A DNA stretch of 6,604 nucleotides from Giesbergeria sp. (GTDB lineage Bacteria > Pseudomonadota > Gammaproteobacteria > Burkholderiales > Burkholderiaceae_C). Numbering within the stretch: position 1 is the first letter of the stretch; each line of letters begins with the position of its first letter. The notes under the pieces are model-generated. The model had not been told where the DNA came from and did no database searches. It saw nothing but the letters and a program-made list of their open reading frames with translations. Shown here piece after piece: positions 1 to 5,624 of the stretch. The stretch spans positions 2,358 through 8,961 of the forward strand of contig JAGOCN010000043.1 of the NCBI GenBank assembly GCA_017998735.1. The letters run 5' to 3'. Position numbers and translations under genes: made by a program.

Positions 1-583
1 ACCCCATGTCCAGGATGTCCTGCACATTCCCAGGAAAGAAAACCGGCGTGCCGCAGGCCTTGAAGATGTGGTCGCTCTGGTGCGGCGCGGTGCTGCTCTT
101 GCTGATGTGGTCGTCGCCGGCAATCGCGATCACGCCGCCATGCTGGGCCGTGCCGGCCATGTTGGCGTGCTTGAACACGTCCGAGCACCGGTCCACGCCT
201 GGCCCCTTGCCATACCAGATGCCAAACACGCCATCGAACTTCTTCGCTTCAGGGTACAGGTCCAGCTGCTGCGTGCCCCACACCGCCGTGGCGCCCAGCT
301 CCTCGTTCACGCCCGGCTGGAAGACGATGTGGTTGGCCTCCAGGTGCTTTTTGGCCGCCCAGAGCGCCTGGTCGTAGGTGCCCAGCGGGCTGCCCCGGTA
401 GCCGCTGATGAAGCCCGCCGTGTTCAGCCCGACAGCCGCGTCGCGCTGGCGCTGCAGCATGGGCAGGCGCACCAGCGCCTGCACGCCACTCATGAAGGCG
501 CGGCCGTGCGGCAGCGCGTACTTGTCGTCCAGCGAGACGGTTTCCAGGGCCTTGCGGATGGATTCGGGCAAAGGGGCGTTCAT
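1..583 (-). CDS. Indolepyruvate:ferredoxin oxidoreductase family protein, N-terminal part (cut by window edge)
   Basis: The minus strand is open from an ATG at 583-581 to the window edge: 194 complete codons and one extra base. The start is preceded by a good Shine-Dalgarno (GAGGAG, complement of 590-595). The residues match the N-terminal thiamine-diphosphate-type domain of the large fused IorA/IorB-like 2-oxoacid:ferredoxin oxidoreductases. Visible motifs are GYRGSPLGTYD (61-71), VNEELGATAVWGTQ (92-105), YGKGPGVDRCSDVFKHAN (124-141) and GDDHISKSSTAPHQSD (156-171). Family members oxidatively decarboxylate aryl-pyruvates such as indolepyruvate or phenylpyruvate to acyl-CoA, using TPP and iron-sulfur clusters, in the cytoplasm. 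The full protein is usually above 1,100 residues, so most of it, including the ferredoxin-like and IorB parts, lies outside. It is divergent from an Lrp/AsnC gene, which fits control by an amino-acid-responsive regulator. The family is clear; the exact substrate is not. Confidence 0.9.
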   Translation of the reverse strand, partial: MNAPLPESIRKALETVSLDDKYALPHGRAFMSGVQALVRLPMLQRQRDAAVGLNTAGFISGYRGSPLGTYDQALWAAKKHLEANHIVFQPGVNEELGATAVWGTQQLDLYPEAKKFDGVFGIWYGKGPGVDRCSDVFKHANMAGTAQHGGVIAIAGDDHISKSSTAPHQSDHIFKACGTPVFFPGNVQDILDMG

Positions 584-755
584 GTGGGTCTCCTCTTCGA
601 GGTGCATGCCTGCATTCAGGGTGGCTGCTTTGTGGGCAGATGTTGGACATGCAAGGCAAAGAGAAAGTTTAGGCATGCAGGCAAGACAGGTGCTTTCGTT
701 TCCATGCCACGTTTACCCTTGTTTTTGAAAGGATCTTTCTTAAAATCGGGCCCCT
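584..755. promoter_or_regulatory. Divergent control region between the oxidoreductase and Lrp/AsnC genes
   Basis: These 172 bp lie between two divergent start codons and must hold both promoters. They are less GC-rich than the flanking genes, especially at 655-745. CATGC-centred words recur: GCATGC at 604-609, CATGCAAGGCAA at 648-659 and CATGCAGGCAAG at 674-685. TGCCTGCAT (607-615) is the inverse of ATGCAGGCA (675-683). Such repeated words are plausible Lrp-type binding sites, but this is inference. I saw no convincing -35/-10 pair for the minus-strand gene. Confidence 0.6.
719..746 (+). promoter_or_regulatory. Probable sigma-70 promoter of the Lrp/AsnC gene with an embedded palindrome
   Basis: TTGTTT (719-724) and TAAAAT (741-746) are separated by 16 bp and resemble -35 and -10 boxes. 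The spacer contains an inverted repeat, GAAAG-GAT-CTTTC (727-739), which is well placed to be an autoregulatory operator. Transcription would begin near 753, only about three bases before the ATG at 756. Confidence 0.45.
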
Positions 756-1229
756 ATGAACAGTCTGGACAAATTCGACCTCGCCATCCTGGGTGAACTG
801 CAGGCCAACGCGCGCCTGACCAATGCCGAACTGGCGCAGCGCGTGGGCCTGTCGGCCGCGCCCTGCTGGCGCCGCGTGCGGGCGCTGGAGCAAGCGGGCT
901 TCATCCTGGGTTACCGGGCGGTGATCGACCGCCACAAGATCGGCCTGGGTGTGCTGGCCTTTGTGCGCCTGGACGCCGAACGCAATACCGGCGGCCTGAC
1001 GCTGGCGATGGAAGACGCCATCCGGAAAATTCCCGAGGTGGTGGCCTGCCACTACATCAGCGGCACCGGCACCTTCGAGCTGCAGGTGGTGGCACGCGAT
1101 TTGGAAAGCTTTTCGCAGTTTGCGCGCGAGGTGCTGCTGAACCTGCCCAATGTGAAGGACATGCACACCAGCTTTTCGCTGGGCGAGGTCAAGGCCGGCG
1201 GCGCGCTGCCGCTGGCGCATTTGGGGTGA
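756..1229 (+). CDS. Lrp/AsnC family transcriptional regulator
   Basis: This 157-residue protein has the normal family length. Residues 1-50 form the winged helix-turn-helix (LDKFDLAILGELQANARLT, then ELAQRVGLSAAPCWRRVRALEQAG). The hinge (GYRAVIDRHKIGLG, 52-65) leads into the C-terminal RAM/ACT-like effector and oligomerisation domain, with the signature ISGTGTFELQVVARD at 101-115. Family members bind DNA as dimers and higher oligomers and respond to amino acids. The likely targets are its own promoter and the divergent indolepyruvate oxidoreductase-type gene, an arrangement suggesting response to an aromatic amino acid or its 2-oxoacid; this is inferred from context. No Shine-Dalgarno lies at the usual distance before the ATG (AAAGGA at 728-733 is over 20 bases upstream), and the inferred promoter would give an almost leaderless mRNA. 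The start is supported by the family-typical N-terminus. Confidence 0.93.
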   Translation: MNSLDKFDLAILGELQANARLTNAELAQRVGLSAAPCWRRVRALEQAGFILGYRAVIDRHKIGLGVLAFVRLDAERNTGGLTLAMEDAIRKIPEVVACHYISGTGTFELQVVARDLESFSQFAREVLLNLPNVKDMHTSFSLGEVKAGGALPLAHLG

Positions 1230-1294
1230 TGGGGGCTACATCAACGCGACGCCGGCTGACGGAGGACGCAACCAATGGCGTGCCGCCTGCCAGC

Positions 1295-1350
1295 GCCGCC
1301 GGCCCTCACCCCCGCCCTCTCCCAGAGGGAGAGGGAGCAAAACCGGCGGC
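1295..1350. repeat. Nested hairpin repeat, REP-like (CCCTCTCCC/GGGAGAGGG core)
   Basis: A perfect 9-bp stem, CCCTCTCCC (1315-1323) and GGGAGAGGG (1327-1335), has a 3-nt AGA loop. A second perfect 8-bp inverted repeat surrounds it: GCCGCCGG (1295-1302) and CCGGCGGC (1343-1350). The core preceded by CCCTCACCCC matches, from memory, a repeat scattered through intergenic regions of many GC-rich Proteobacteria. It lies 66 bp beyond the lrp stop in a convergent gap, so it may act as a transcript-end structure for lrp, but no T-run follows it. Confidence 0.7.
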
Positions 1351-1397
1351 ATGGTTAGCGAGAGAAATGTGCAGCGTAATGTTCAGGCACAGAGTCC

Positions 1398-1463
1398 AAA
1401 CGCTATTTATTTAATAGCTGTCAGCGCTTGCCACACTAGCGCTGGAGACCTTTTTTGCTTGAA
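1398..1463 (+). repeat. Two-hairpin intergenic element, copy 1
   Basis: The element starts with AAACGCTATT and forms a small hairpin, GCTAT (1402-1406) with ATAGC (1414-1418) and a 7-nt loop. A main hairpin follows at once: TCAGCGCT (1421-1428) pairs with AGCGCTGG (1438-1445) around a 9-nt loop, with only the basal pair a T-G wobble. It then has AGACC, six T's (1451-1456) and a TTGAA end. Copy 2 at 5625-5693 on the opposite strand has the same order, loop sizes and box. Copy 1 sits in sense orientation downstream of lrp and just beyond the mltA stop. The T-run five bases after the stem is not a classical terminator but may contribute to 3' end formation. Confidence 0.75.
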
Positions 1464-1469
1464 GTGCGT

Positions 1470-2618
1470 TCAGCGCGGCCACAGCGCCCACAGGCGCAGG
1501 TTCTGCTTCAGGCGGCCGGCCACGTCGCCCGCCTCATGGCCCCAGCCGGTGAAATAGTCGGCGCGCACCGCACCAATGATGGCGCTGCCGGTGTCCTGCG
1601 CCAGCACCAGGCGCTGGATCTGCCCGGCCGGGCCGCTGGACGCCATCCACACGGGAGTGCCATAGGGAATGCTCTTTTTGTCCACTGCAATCGAGCGCCC
1701 CGGTGTCAGCGCCACGCCCTGCGCGCCTTTGGGGCCAAAGGCGGCGTCCAGCCCTTCCAGCGGTTCTTCGCGGAAGAACACATAGCGCGGGTTGCTCCAC
1801 AGCAGCTCGGACACGCGCTGCGGGTTTTGCGCAATCCAGCTGCGGATGCCCGGCCAGGTGGCGTCGCGCACCAGGTTCTGGTCCAGCAGCCAGCGGCCAA
1901 TGCTTTTGTAGGGCTGGTCGTTGGTGCCGGCAAAGGCCACGCGCACCAGCCGCACGCTGCCATCCGGCTCGGTGATGCGCAGCCGCCCCGAGCCCTGGAT
2001 GTGCAGCACCATGGCTTCCACAGGGTCGGCAATCCAGGCAATGGCACGGCCCTCCAGCTGCGCCTGCACCTCGGGCAGGGTTTCAATCTGCTGGCGCGAG
2101 TACCAGGGCTTGCGCGCGCCCAGGCTGGCCGGCAGGCGGTACAGCGGCACGTTGTAGCCGTTGCCGGGCAGGCGGGCGGCGTCGATCTGCGGCTCGTAGT
2201 AGCCGGTCAGCAGGCCGTCGGCGCTGCCGCTGGCGGCCTCCACCCGGTAGGGCTGCAGGTAGGCCAGCATCCAGGTGCGCTGGTCCTGGGGCGTGCCGAT
2301 GCTCAGGCGCCGCACCTCGGGGCACAACCGGGCAAAGGCCGGCGGCGGGCGCTCACAGCTGCGCACCCAGGCGTTCCAGGCCTCGTGCAGCGCGTCGTCG
2401 CTGAACCCTGGCAGCTCTTCCCAGCCCACCGGCACCCAGCGGCTGCCCGCCTGGTTCAGCGTGCCCACCGGGCCGGTGCCCGGCAGCGGCGGCGGCAAGG
2501 GCGTGGCCAGTGGCGGCAGACCTGTGGGCAGCGTGGTGGGCGGCGCTGTGGAACACGCGGCCAGCGTTCCTACAATCAGGGCGGTTGCGACAAGGCGCAG
2601 AAATGCGGGAAATTCCAT
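1470..2618 (-). CDS. mltA: Membrane-bound lytic murein transglycosylase A (MltA)
   Basis: This 382-residue lipoprotein precursor belongs to the MltA family, which cleaves the MurNAc-GlcNAc bond of peptidoglycan with formation of 1,6-anhydromuramic acid at the inner face of the outer membrane. Residues 1-22 are a lipoprotein signal ending in lipobox LAAC, with Cys22 as the lipidation site. A Pro/Thr-rich linker follows (about 24-50). The MltA domain shows LLTGYYEPQIDAAR (136-149), AWIADPVEAMVLHIQGSGRL (194-213), YKSIGRWLL (237-245) and NPRYVFF (276-282). The C-terminal 3D barrel shows SIAVDKKSIPYGTPVW (309-324) and LAQDTGSAI (339-347), then DYFTGWG (354-360). Asp342 and Asp354 are the candidate catalytic or supporting aspartates. 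Cys88 and Cys99 could form a disulfide. The frame stays open upstream to 3038, but I chose the ATG at 2618-2616 because it gives the lipoprotein signal. No strong Shine-Dalgarno precedes it, and it overlaps the divergent ATG of the 68-residue gene. Confidence 0.92.
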   Translation of the reverse strand: MEFPAFLRLVATALIVGTLAACSTAPPTTLPTGLPPLATPLPPPLPGTGPVGTLNQAGSRWVPVGWEELPGFSDDALHEAWNAWVRSCERPPPAFARLCPEVRRLSIGTPQDQRTWMLAYLQPYRVEAASGSADGLLTGYYEPQIDAARLPGNGYNVPLYRLPASLGARKPWYSRQQIETLPEVQAQLEGRAIAWIADPVEAMVLHIQGSGRLRITEPDGSVRLVRVAFAGTNDQPYKSIGRWLLDQNLVRDATWPGIRSWIAQNPQRVSELLWSNPRYVFFREEPLEGLDAAFGPKGAQGVALTPGRSIAVDKKSIPYGTPVWMASSGPAGQIQRLVLAQDTGSAIIGAVRADYFTGWGHEAGDVAGRLKQNLRLWALWPR

Positions 2619-2823
2619 GGGTCTGATTTTGCTTGAAGCGCTGGGCGCACTGGTGCTGCTGGTCGGCATTGTCTGGTGGACCATGTTCAGCGGCCGCAGC
2701 CGGGGCGAACTGCGGCCGCCGCCTGCAGAACCGCCAGTGCCCGCACCGCCACCCGAGGGCCTGCCACCAGCTGCCAGCCCCCCTGCCGCCACGCAGCCTC
2801 CTGCAGACCCGGACAAGCGCTGA
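2617..2823 (+). CDS. Small single-pass membrane protein with proline-rich tail (hypothetical)
   Basis: This predicted 68-residue protein reads MGLILLEALGALVLLVGIVWW at its N-terminus up to Trp21, then TMFSGRSRGEL. It has one clear hydrophobic segment (about 3-24), a short basic patch (Arg27, Arg29) and a Pro/Ala-rich tail (34-66). By the positive-inside rule the tail would be cytoplasmic. A weak Shine-Dalgarno-like GCGGGAA (2605-2611) precedes the ATG. A probable terminator lies 82 bases beyond the stop, which supports a real transcription unit. The frame is open further upstream inside mltA, but only the part after this ATG looks like protein rather than an antisense shadow. I do not recognise a function. 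Its head-to-head position with mltA hints at a cell-envelope role, which is inference only. Confidence 0.6.
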   Translation: MGLILLEALGALVLLVGIVWWTMFSGRSRGELRPPPAEPPVPAPPPEGLPPAASPPAATQPPADPDKR

Positions 2824-2904
2824 GCCGGCAAGGCTTTGCCTTGGCCTTGTCCCCGGCCTTGCCAGTGCAGCATTTCTGCGCGGCAGCAGGAAGGCATCTG
2901 CAAA

Positions 2905-2934
2905 GCCTGGGCCTTGGCTTTTGCCCAGGCCTTT
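2905..2934 (+). terminator. Probable intrinsic terminator of the small membrane protein gene
   Basis: GCCTGGGC (2905-2912) and GCCCAGGC (2923-2930) form a perfect 8-bp stem with a 10-nt loop, followed by CTTTT. The T-run is short, so termination may be partial. It is placed to end transcripts from the 68-residue gene. On the minus strand it is followed by only TTT, so it would be weaker there. Confidence 0.55.
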
Positions 2935-2941
2935 TCAGGCT

Positions 2942-3020
2942 CTTTGGTAAAGGGCTTGGTTGCAATGCCCCCCTTTTCCAAAGGCCGGGCTTGTAGCCCT
3001 TGTCCTACAAAGCCCTGGCC
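2942..3020 (+). repeat. Two adjacent long imperfect hairpins
   Basis: Hairpin A pairs CTTTGG-T-AAAGGG (2942-2954) with CCCTTT-T-CCAAAG (2971-2983): 12 bp with one T-T mismatch and a 16-nt loop. Hairpin B pairs GGCCGGGCTTGTAG (2983-2996) with CTACAA-A-GCCC-T-GGCC (3005-3020): 14 bp with two one-base bulges and an 8-nt loop. They share only base 2983. The segment AAGGGCT (2950-2956) can alternatively pair with AGCCCTT (2995-3001) or AGCCCT (3011-3016), so competing folds are possible. No known RNA family was recognised. Confidence 0.5.
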
Positions 3021-3157
3021 CATGCACCGATAAGGCATTTGTAACAGGGGTGCGAATAATGGCCCCGACCATGCCGCACCTGCTCCCTGGGGCAGTCCGG
3101 CAGATCCCCTTCCATTTTTGCTTTCCTCACAACCCCCATTTCCACAGGAGAATTTCC

Positions 3158-3808
3158 ATGCGCAAACAACTCGCTCTGGGCATTGCCGCCGCCACCCTTT
3201 TCATCTCCGGCTGTGCCGACATGAACATGTCCGACACCCAGCGCCGCGCCGCCATTGGCGCGGGTGCGGGCGCACTGGGCGGTGCCGTGCTCAGCTCGGC
3301 CACCGGCGGCAAGGCCGGCACGGGTGCCGTGCTGGGCGCCGGCGTGGGCGCGCTGGGCACCTACATCTGGTCGCAGAACATGGAAAAGCAGAAGCGCGAA
3401 ATGCAGCAGGCCACGCAGGGCACCGGCATTGGCGTGGTGCAGACGCAGGACAACCAGCTGCGCCTGGACATCCCGAGCGACATCTCCTTTGACACTGGCC
3501 GCTCCGACATCTCGCGCAGCTTTTCTCCGGTGCTGGACCGCTTTGCCAACAGCCTGCGTGAAAACCAGAACACCGATCTGCGCATCGTCGGCCACACCGA
3601 CAACACCGGCAGCGACGCCATCAACAACCCGCTGTCGATGGACCGCGCCAGCAGCACGCGCAATTACCTGACATCGCGCGGTGTCAGCGGCGCGCGCATC
3701 CAGGTGGACGGCCGGGGTTCCTACGAGCCGATTGCCTCGAACAACACCTCCGACGGCCGCGCACGCAACCGCCGCGTGGAAATCTTCGTGGGCGAACGCC
3801 AGCGCTGA
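3158..3808 (+). CDS. OmpA-family lipoprotein, YiaD-like
   Basis: This 216-residue precursor closely follows the layout of E. coli YiaD. A lipoprotein signal ends at ISGC with lipidated Cys19. A glycine-zipper hairpin (about 31-70) has repeated GxGxG/AxG spacing, followed by a polar helix and the linker GTGIGVVQTQDNQLRLDIP (88-106). The C-terminal OmpA-like peptidoglycan-binding domain spans about 100-211. Its motifs are FDTGRSDI (111-118), GHTDNTGS (145-152), NPLSMDRA (157-164) and GRARNRRVEI (200-209). Asp148 and Arg163 match the pair that contacts diaminopimelate in the family. It should sit in the outer membrane and hold the peptidoglycan. The start is fixed by a strong AGGAG seven bases upstream, even though the frame is open back to 2960. 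It is transcribed alone and ends at a strong terminator. Confidence 0.93.
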   Translation: MRKQLALGIAAATLFISGCADMNMSDTQRRAAIGAGAGALGGAVLSSATGGKAGTGAVLGAGVGALGTYIWSQNMEKQKREMQQATQGTGIGVVQTQDNQLRLDIPSDISFDTGRSDISRSFSPVLDRFANSLRENQNTDLRIVGHTDNTGSDAINNPLSMDRASSTRNYLTSRGVSGARIQVDGRGSYEPIASNNTSDGRARNRRVEIFVGERQR

Positions 3809-3817
3809 AGCCGGCCG

Positions 3818-3851
3818 GGACTGCACACCCCTGAACCGGGGCGTGCAGTCC
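3818..3851 (+). repeat. Hairpin preceding the terminator
   Basis: GGACTGCAC-A-CCCC (3818-3831) pairs with GGGG-C-GTGCAGTCC (3838-3851) around TGAACC: 13 bp with one A/C mismatch. It begins nine bases after the OmpA-family stop codon and has no T-run. It would form a tandem double hairpin at the mRNA 3' end with the terminator that follows, possibly protecting against exonucleases. Confidence 0.6.
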
Positions 3852-3863
3852 ATGGAATGGCGC

Positions 3864-3907
3864 AAAGGCAGGGCCGGGAGAAACACTCCCGGCCCTGCCT
3901 TTTTTTT
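3864..3907 (+). terminator. Strong intrinsic terminator, possibly bidirectional
   Basis: GGCAGGGCCGGGAG (3867-3880) and CTCCCGGCCCTGCC (3886-3899) form a perfect 14-bp stem with an AAACA loop, followed by eight T's (3900-3907). Three A's before the stem can extend it to 17 bp. It ends the OmpA-family transcript. On the minus strand the stem is followed by TTTGCG, so it may also stop read-through from the convergent kinase gene. Confidence 0.95.
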
Positions 3908-3945
3908 GCCTGTCGCTGTGCCATTGCTGCCAATCTGCCGCAGCG

Positions 3946-3989
3946 CAGGCTGGTGCAAAAACCAATACACAGGCCAATGCGCCAGCCTG
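3946..3989 (-). repeat. Hairpin directly after the kinase stop codon
   Basis: CAGGCTGGTGC (3946-3956) and GCGCCAGCCTG (3979-3989) pair over 11 bp with one wobble and a 22-nt loop. It starts four bases after the histidine kinase stop on the minus strand. No T-run follows the stem, so it is more likely a 3' stabilising structure than a terminator, if it does anything. Confidence 0.4.
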
Positions 3990-3993
3990 GTTT

Positions 3994-5493
3994 TCAGCGG
4001 CCGTGGTCCGCGCCCTGCCTTGCAGCGCCTTCAGGGGAGTGGGGTTGGCCCCCATCCGCACGCGACGGCAGGCGCACGGTGAAACAGGCGCCGGGCGGGG
4101 TCTGTCCGAGGTGGGCATCGTCCACCGTCACTTCGGCGCCATGCTGGCGGGCAATTTCCATCACGATGGGCAGGCCCAGGCCCGAACCATCGGCGCCGGT
4201 GCCCAGGGTGCGGTAGAACGGCCTGAAGATCAGTTCGCGTTCGGCCAGCGCCACGCCCGGCCCGGAGTCTTCCACCTGCACCAGCAGCACCCGCCCAAAC
4301 GGGTCGGCCAGCACGCGGGCCGTGACCACGCCGGGCTGTGCGCTGCTGGACGGCGTGTAGTTCATGGCGTTGTTCACCAGGTTGCGCACCAGCTCGGCCA
4401 GCAGCGTCGGGTTGCCGTCCAGCCACACGCCCGGCTCGCCCGGCTGCGCGCCCTCGTAGCCCAGGTCGATGTGCCTGTCCAGCGCCATCGGCACCAGGTC
4501 CAGCACCACGTCGATGGTCAGGCTGGCCATGTCGCAGGGCAGCAGCGCCTTTTGCGTGCCGCTGGCTTCGGCCCGGGCCAGTGCCAGCAGCTGGTTGACG
4601 GTGTGCGTGGCGCGGATGCTGGCATGGCCGATCTGCTCCAGCGAGCGCTTGAGTTCCTGCGTGCTGTTGCCCTCGCGCTGCGCCAGGTCGGCCTGCATGC
4701 GCAGCCCCGCCAGCGGCGTCTTGAGCTGGTGGGCGGCGTCGGCCAGAAAGCGCTTTTGCGTGGACATCGAATCGTTCAGCCGCACCAGCAGGTCGTTCAC
4801 CGACGCCACCAGCGGCACCACCTCCAGCGGCACGGTGTGGTGGTCCAGGGGACTGAGGTCGTTCGGGCTGCGGGCGCGGATGCGCGCTTCAAGCTGGTGC
4901 AGCGGCTTGATGCCCCGCGCCAGCGCCAGCCACACCAGCAGCACCGCCAGCGGCAGGATCAGAAACTGCGGCAGCATCACGCCCTTGATGATTTCGGTGG
5001 CCAGCACGCTGCGCTTTTCGCGCGTTTCGGCCACCTGCACCAGCGCATGCGGGGCGTCGCGCCCCGGAATGCGCACCCAGATGGAGGCCATGCGGATGGC
5101 GATGCCGCGCAGCTCGGCATCGCGCAGGTGCACCTCGCCGGTCACCGGCTGCACGCCCTCGGGTGGCGGCGGCAGGGCGCGTTCGCCCGCCAGAAACTCG
5201 CCGTGCGGACCGATCACCTGGTAGTACACGCTGTCGGAGTCGTCTGCGCGCAGCAGTTCGCTGGCCGGCTGGGGCAGGTTGAACTGCGCCTGGCCCCGGT
5301 GCACCGTCACCAGCTGCGCCAGCGCCTGGGCGTTGTATTCCAGCGCCCGGTCAAAAGGCTTGTTGGCAATGCCCTGCGCCACCAGCCAGGTCAGCGCCAG
5401 GCTGATGGGCCACAGCAGCAAGAGCGGCGTCAGCATCCAGTCCAGGATTTCGCCAAACAGCGAGCGCTGCTCGCGCTGGAAAATCTTCACCAT
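3994..5493 (-). CDS. Sensor histidine kinase, TctE-like (2CSK_N type)
   Basis: This is a 499-residue inner-membrane kinase. TM1 is at about 21-41 and TM2 at about 171-193; they flank a periplasmic region of about 130 residues of the type found in TctE relatives (2CSK_N). A HAMP-like linker (194-245) leads to the dimerisation domain with the phospho-acceptor His255 in DAAHQLKTPLAGLR (252-265). The ATPase domain carries the N box NLVNNAMNYTP (371-381), G1 box EDSGPG (408-413), F box FRPFYR (423-428) and G2 box GSGLGLP (436-442), so every catalytic box is intact. It phosphorylates the response regulator encoded upstream. TctE relatives often sense carboxylates, but no transporter gene is visible here, so the ligand is unknown. 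The ATG at 5493-5491 has no recognisable Shine-Dalgarno but gives a family-typical start (RSLFGEILDWML, 10-21). It is separated from the regulator by an unusually long 259 bp. Confidence 0.93.
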   Translation of the reverse strand: MVKIFQREQRSLFGEILDWMLTPLLLLWPISLALTWLVAQGIANKPFDRALEYNAQALAQLVTVHRGQAQFNLPQPASELLRADDSDSVYYQVIGPHGEFLAGERALPPPPEGVQPVTGEVHLRDAELRGIAIRMASIWVRIPGRDAPHALVQVAETREKRSVLATEIIKGVMLPQFLILPLAVLLVWLALARGIKPLHQLEARIRARSPNDLSPLDHHTVPLEVVPLVASVNDLLVRLNDSMSTQKRFLADAAHQLKTPLAGLRMQADLAQREGNSTQELKRSLEQIGHASIRATHTVNQLLALARAEASGTQKALLPCDMASLTIDVVLDLVPMALDRHIDLGYEGAQPGEPGVWLDGNPTLLAELVRNLVNNAMNYTPSSSAQPGVVTARVLADPFGRVLLVQVEDSGPGVALAERELIFRPFYRTLGTGADGSGLGLPIVMEIARQHGAEVTVDDAHLGQTPPGACFTVRLPSRADGGQPHSPEGAARQGADHGR

Positions 5494-5547
5494 GGCACTG
5501 GCCGGTGCGCGGCAGCCGCCAGGCGCGCTGCAGCCCCGCAGCCGCAG

Positions 5548-5584
5548 GCACTGCCGCGCTCAGTGCAGTGCGGGCAGTGCGGGC
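5548..5584. repeat. GC-rich hairpin with a 9-bp tandem repeat in the regulator-kinase gap
   Basis: GCACTGCC (5548-5555) and GGCAGTGC (5573-5580) form a perfect 8-bp stem. It can be extended by CGC/GCG with one bulge, leaving a loop of about 10 nt. Overlapping it, GCAGTGCGG occurs twice in tandem (5565-5573 and 5574-5582). It lies 55-100 bases before the kinase ATG, in the transcribed spacer. Confidence 0.55.
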
Positions 5585-5624
5585 GCTGCAGGGGTGGCCG
5601 GGCAAGGGCGGGCGGACTGTGCAT

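Larger units (their letters stand above)
2824..3157. other. 334-bp gene-free, hairpin-rich region upstream of the OmpA-family gene
   Basis: I find no convincing gene here. The frames that cross it have no recognisable domain, and their composition follows repeated GGCCTTG, AAAGGC and GGGCTT words. It holds several inverted repeats. CAAGGC/GCCTTG (2829-2834, 2838-2843) competes with GGCAAGGC/GCCTTGCC (2827-2834, 2856-2863). There is a terminator-like hairpin (2905-2934) and two long imperfect stems (2942-2983 and 2983-3020). An AATAAT at 3055-3060 is a possible -10 box for the downstream gene, but a matching -35 is not clear. The ribosome binding site AGGAG (3146-3150) belongs to the next gene. 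Confidence 0.7.

Noticed and set aside
68..796. A 242-codon plus-strand open frame across the oxidoreductase gene and the divergent promoter region
   Set aside because: It is antisense to a well-recognised oxidoreductase N-terminus and crosses into the Lrp gene in another frame, with no recognisable domain.
1226..1414. A 62-codon open frame overlapping the lrp stop codon
   Set aside because: Its middle reads PHPRPLPEGEGA, which is the translation of the dispersed CCCTCTCCC repeat and a familiar source of spurious gene calls.
1422..1456. Copy 1 main hairpin plus T-run as a simple lrp terminator
   Set aside because: The T-run begins about five bases after the stem rather than directly, and copy 2 with the same structure sits inside an operon. 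It is better described as a repeated element.
1455..2636. A 393-codon open frame on the plus strand opposite mltA
   Set aside because: Composition is shadow-like (Arg, His, Gln, Gly, Ala) and the opposite strand is a clear MltA protein.
2619..3038. N-terminal extension of MltA beyond the chosen start
   Set aside because: The extra 140 residues are low-complexity, would cross the small gene and its terminator, and would bury the lipoprotein signal and lipobox in mid-protein.
2960..3157. N-terminal extension of the OmpA-family protein
   Set aside because: The AGGAG seven bases before the ATG at 3158 and the lipoprotein signal that follows fix the start. The upstream part has no coding character.
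3005..3970. A 321-codon open frame on the minus strand opposite the OmpA-family gene
   Set aside because: It runs antisense through the lipoprotein gene and its strong terminator, has no domain, and has a shadow composition rich in Ala, Val, His and Arg.
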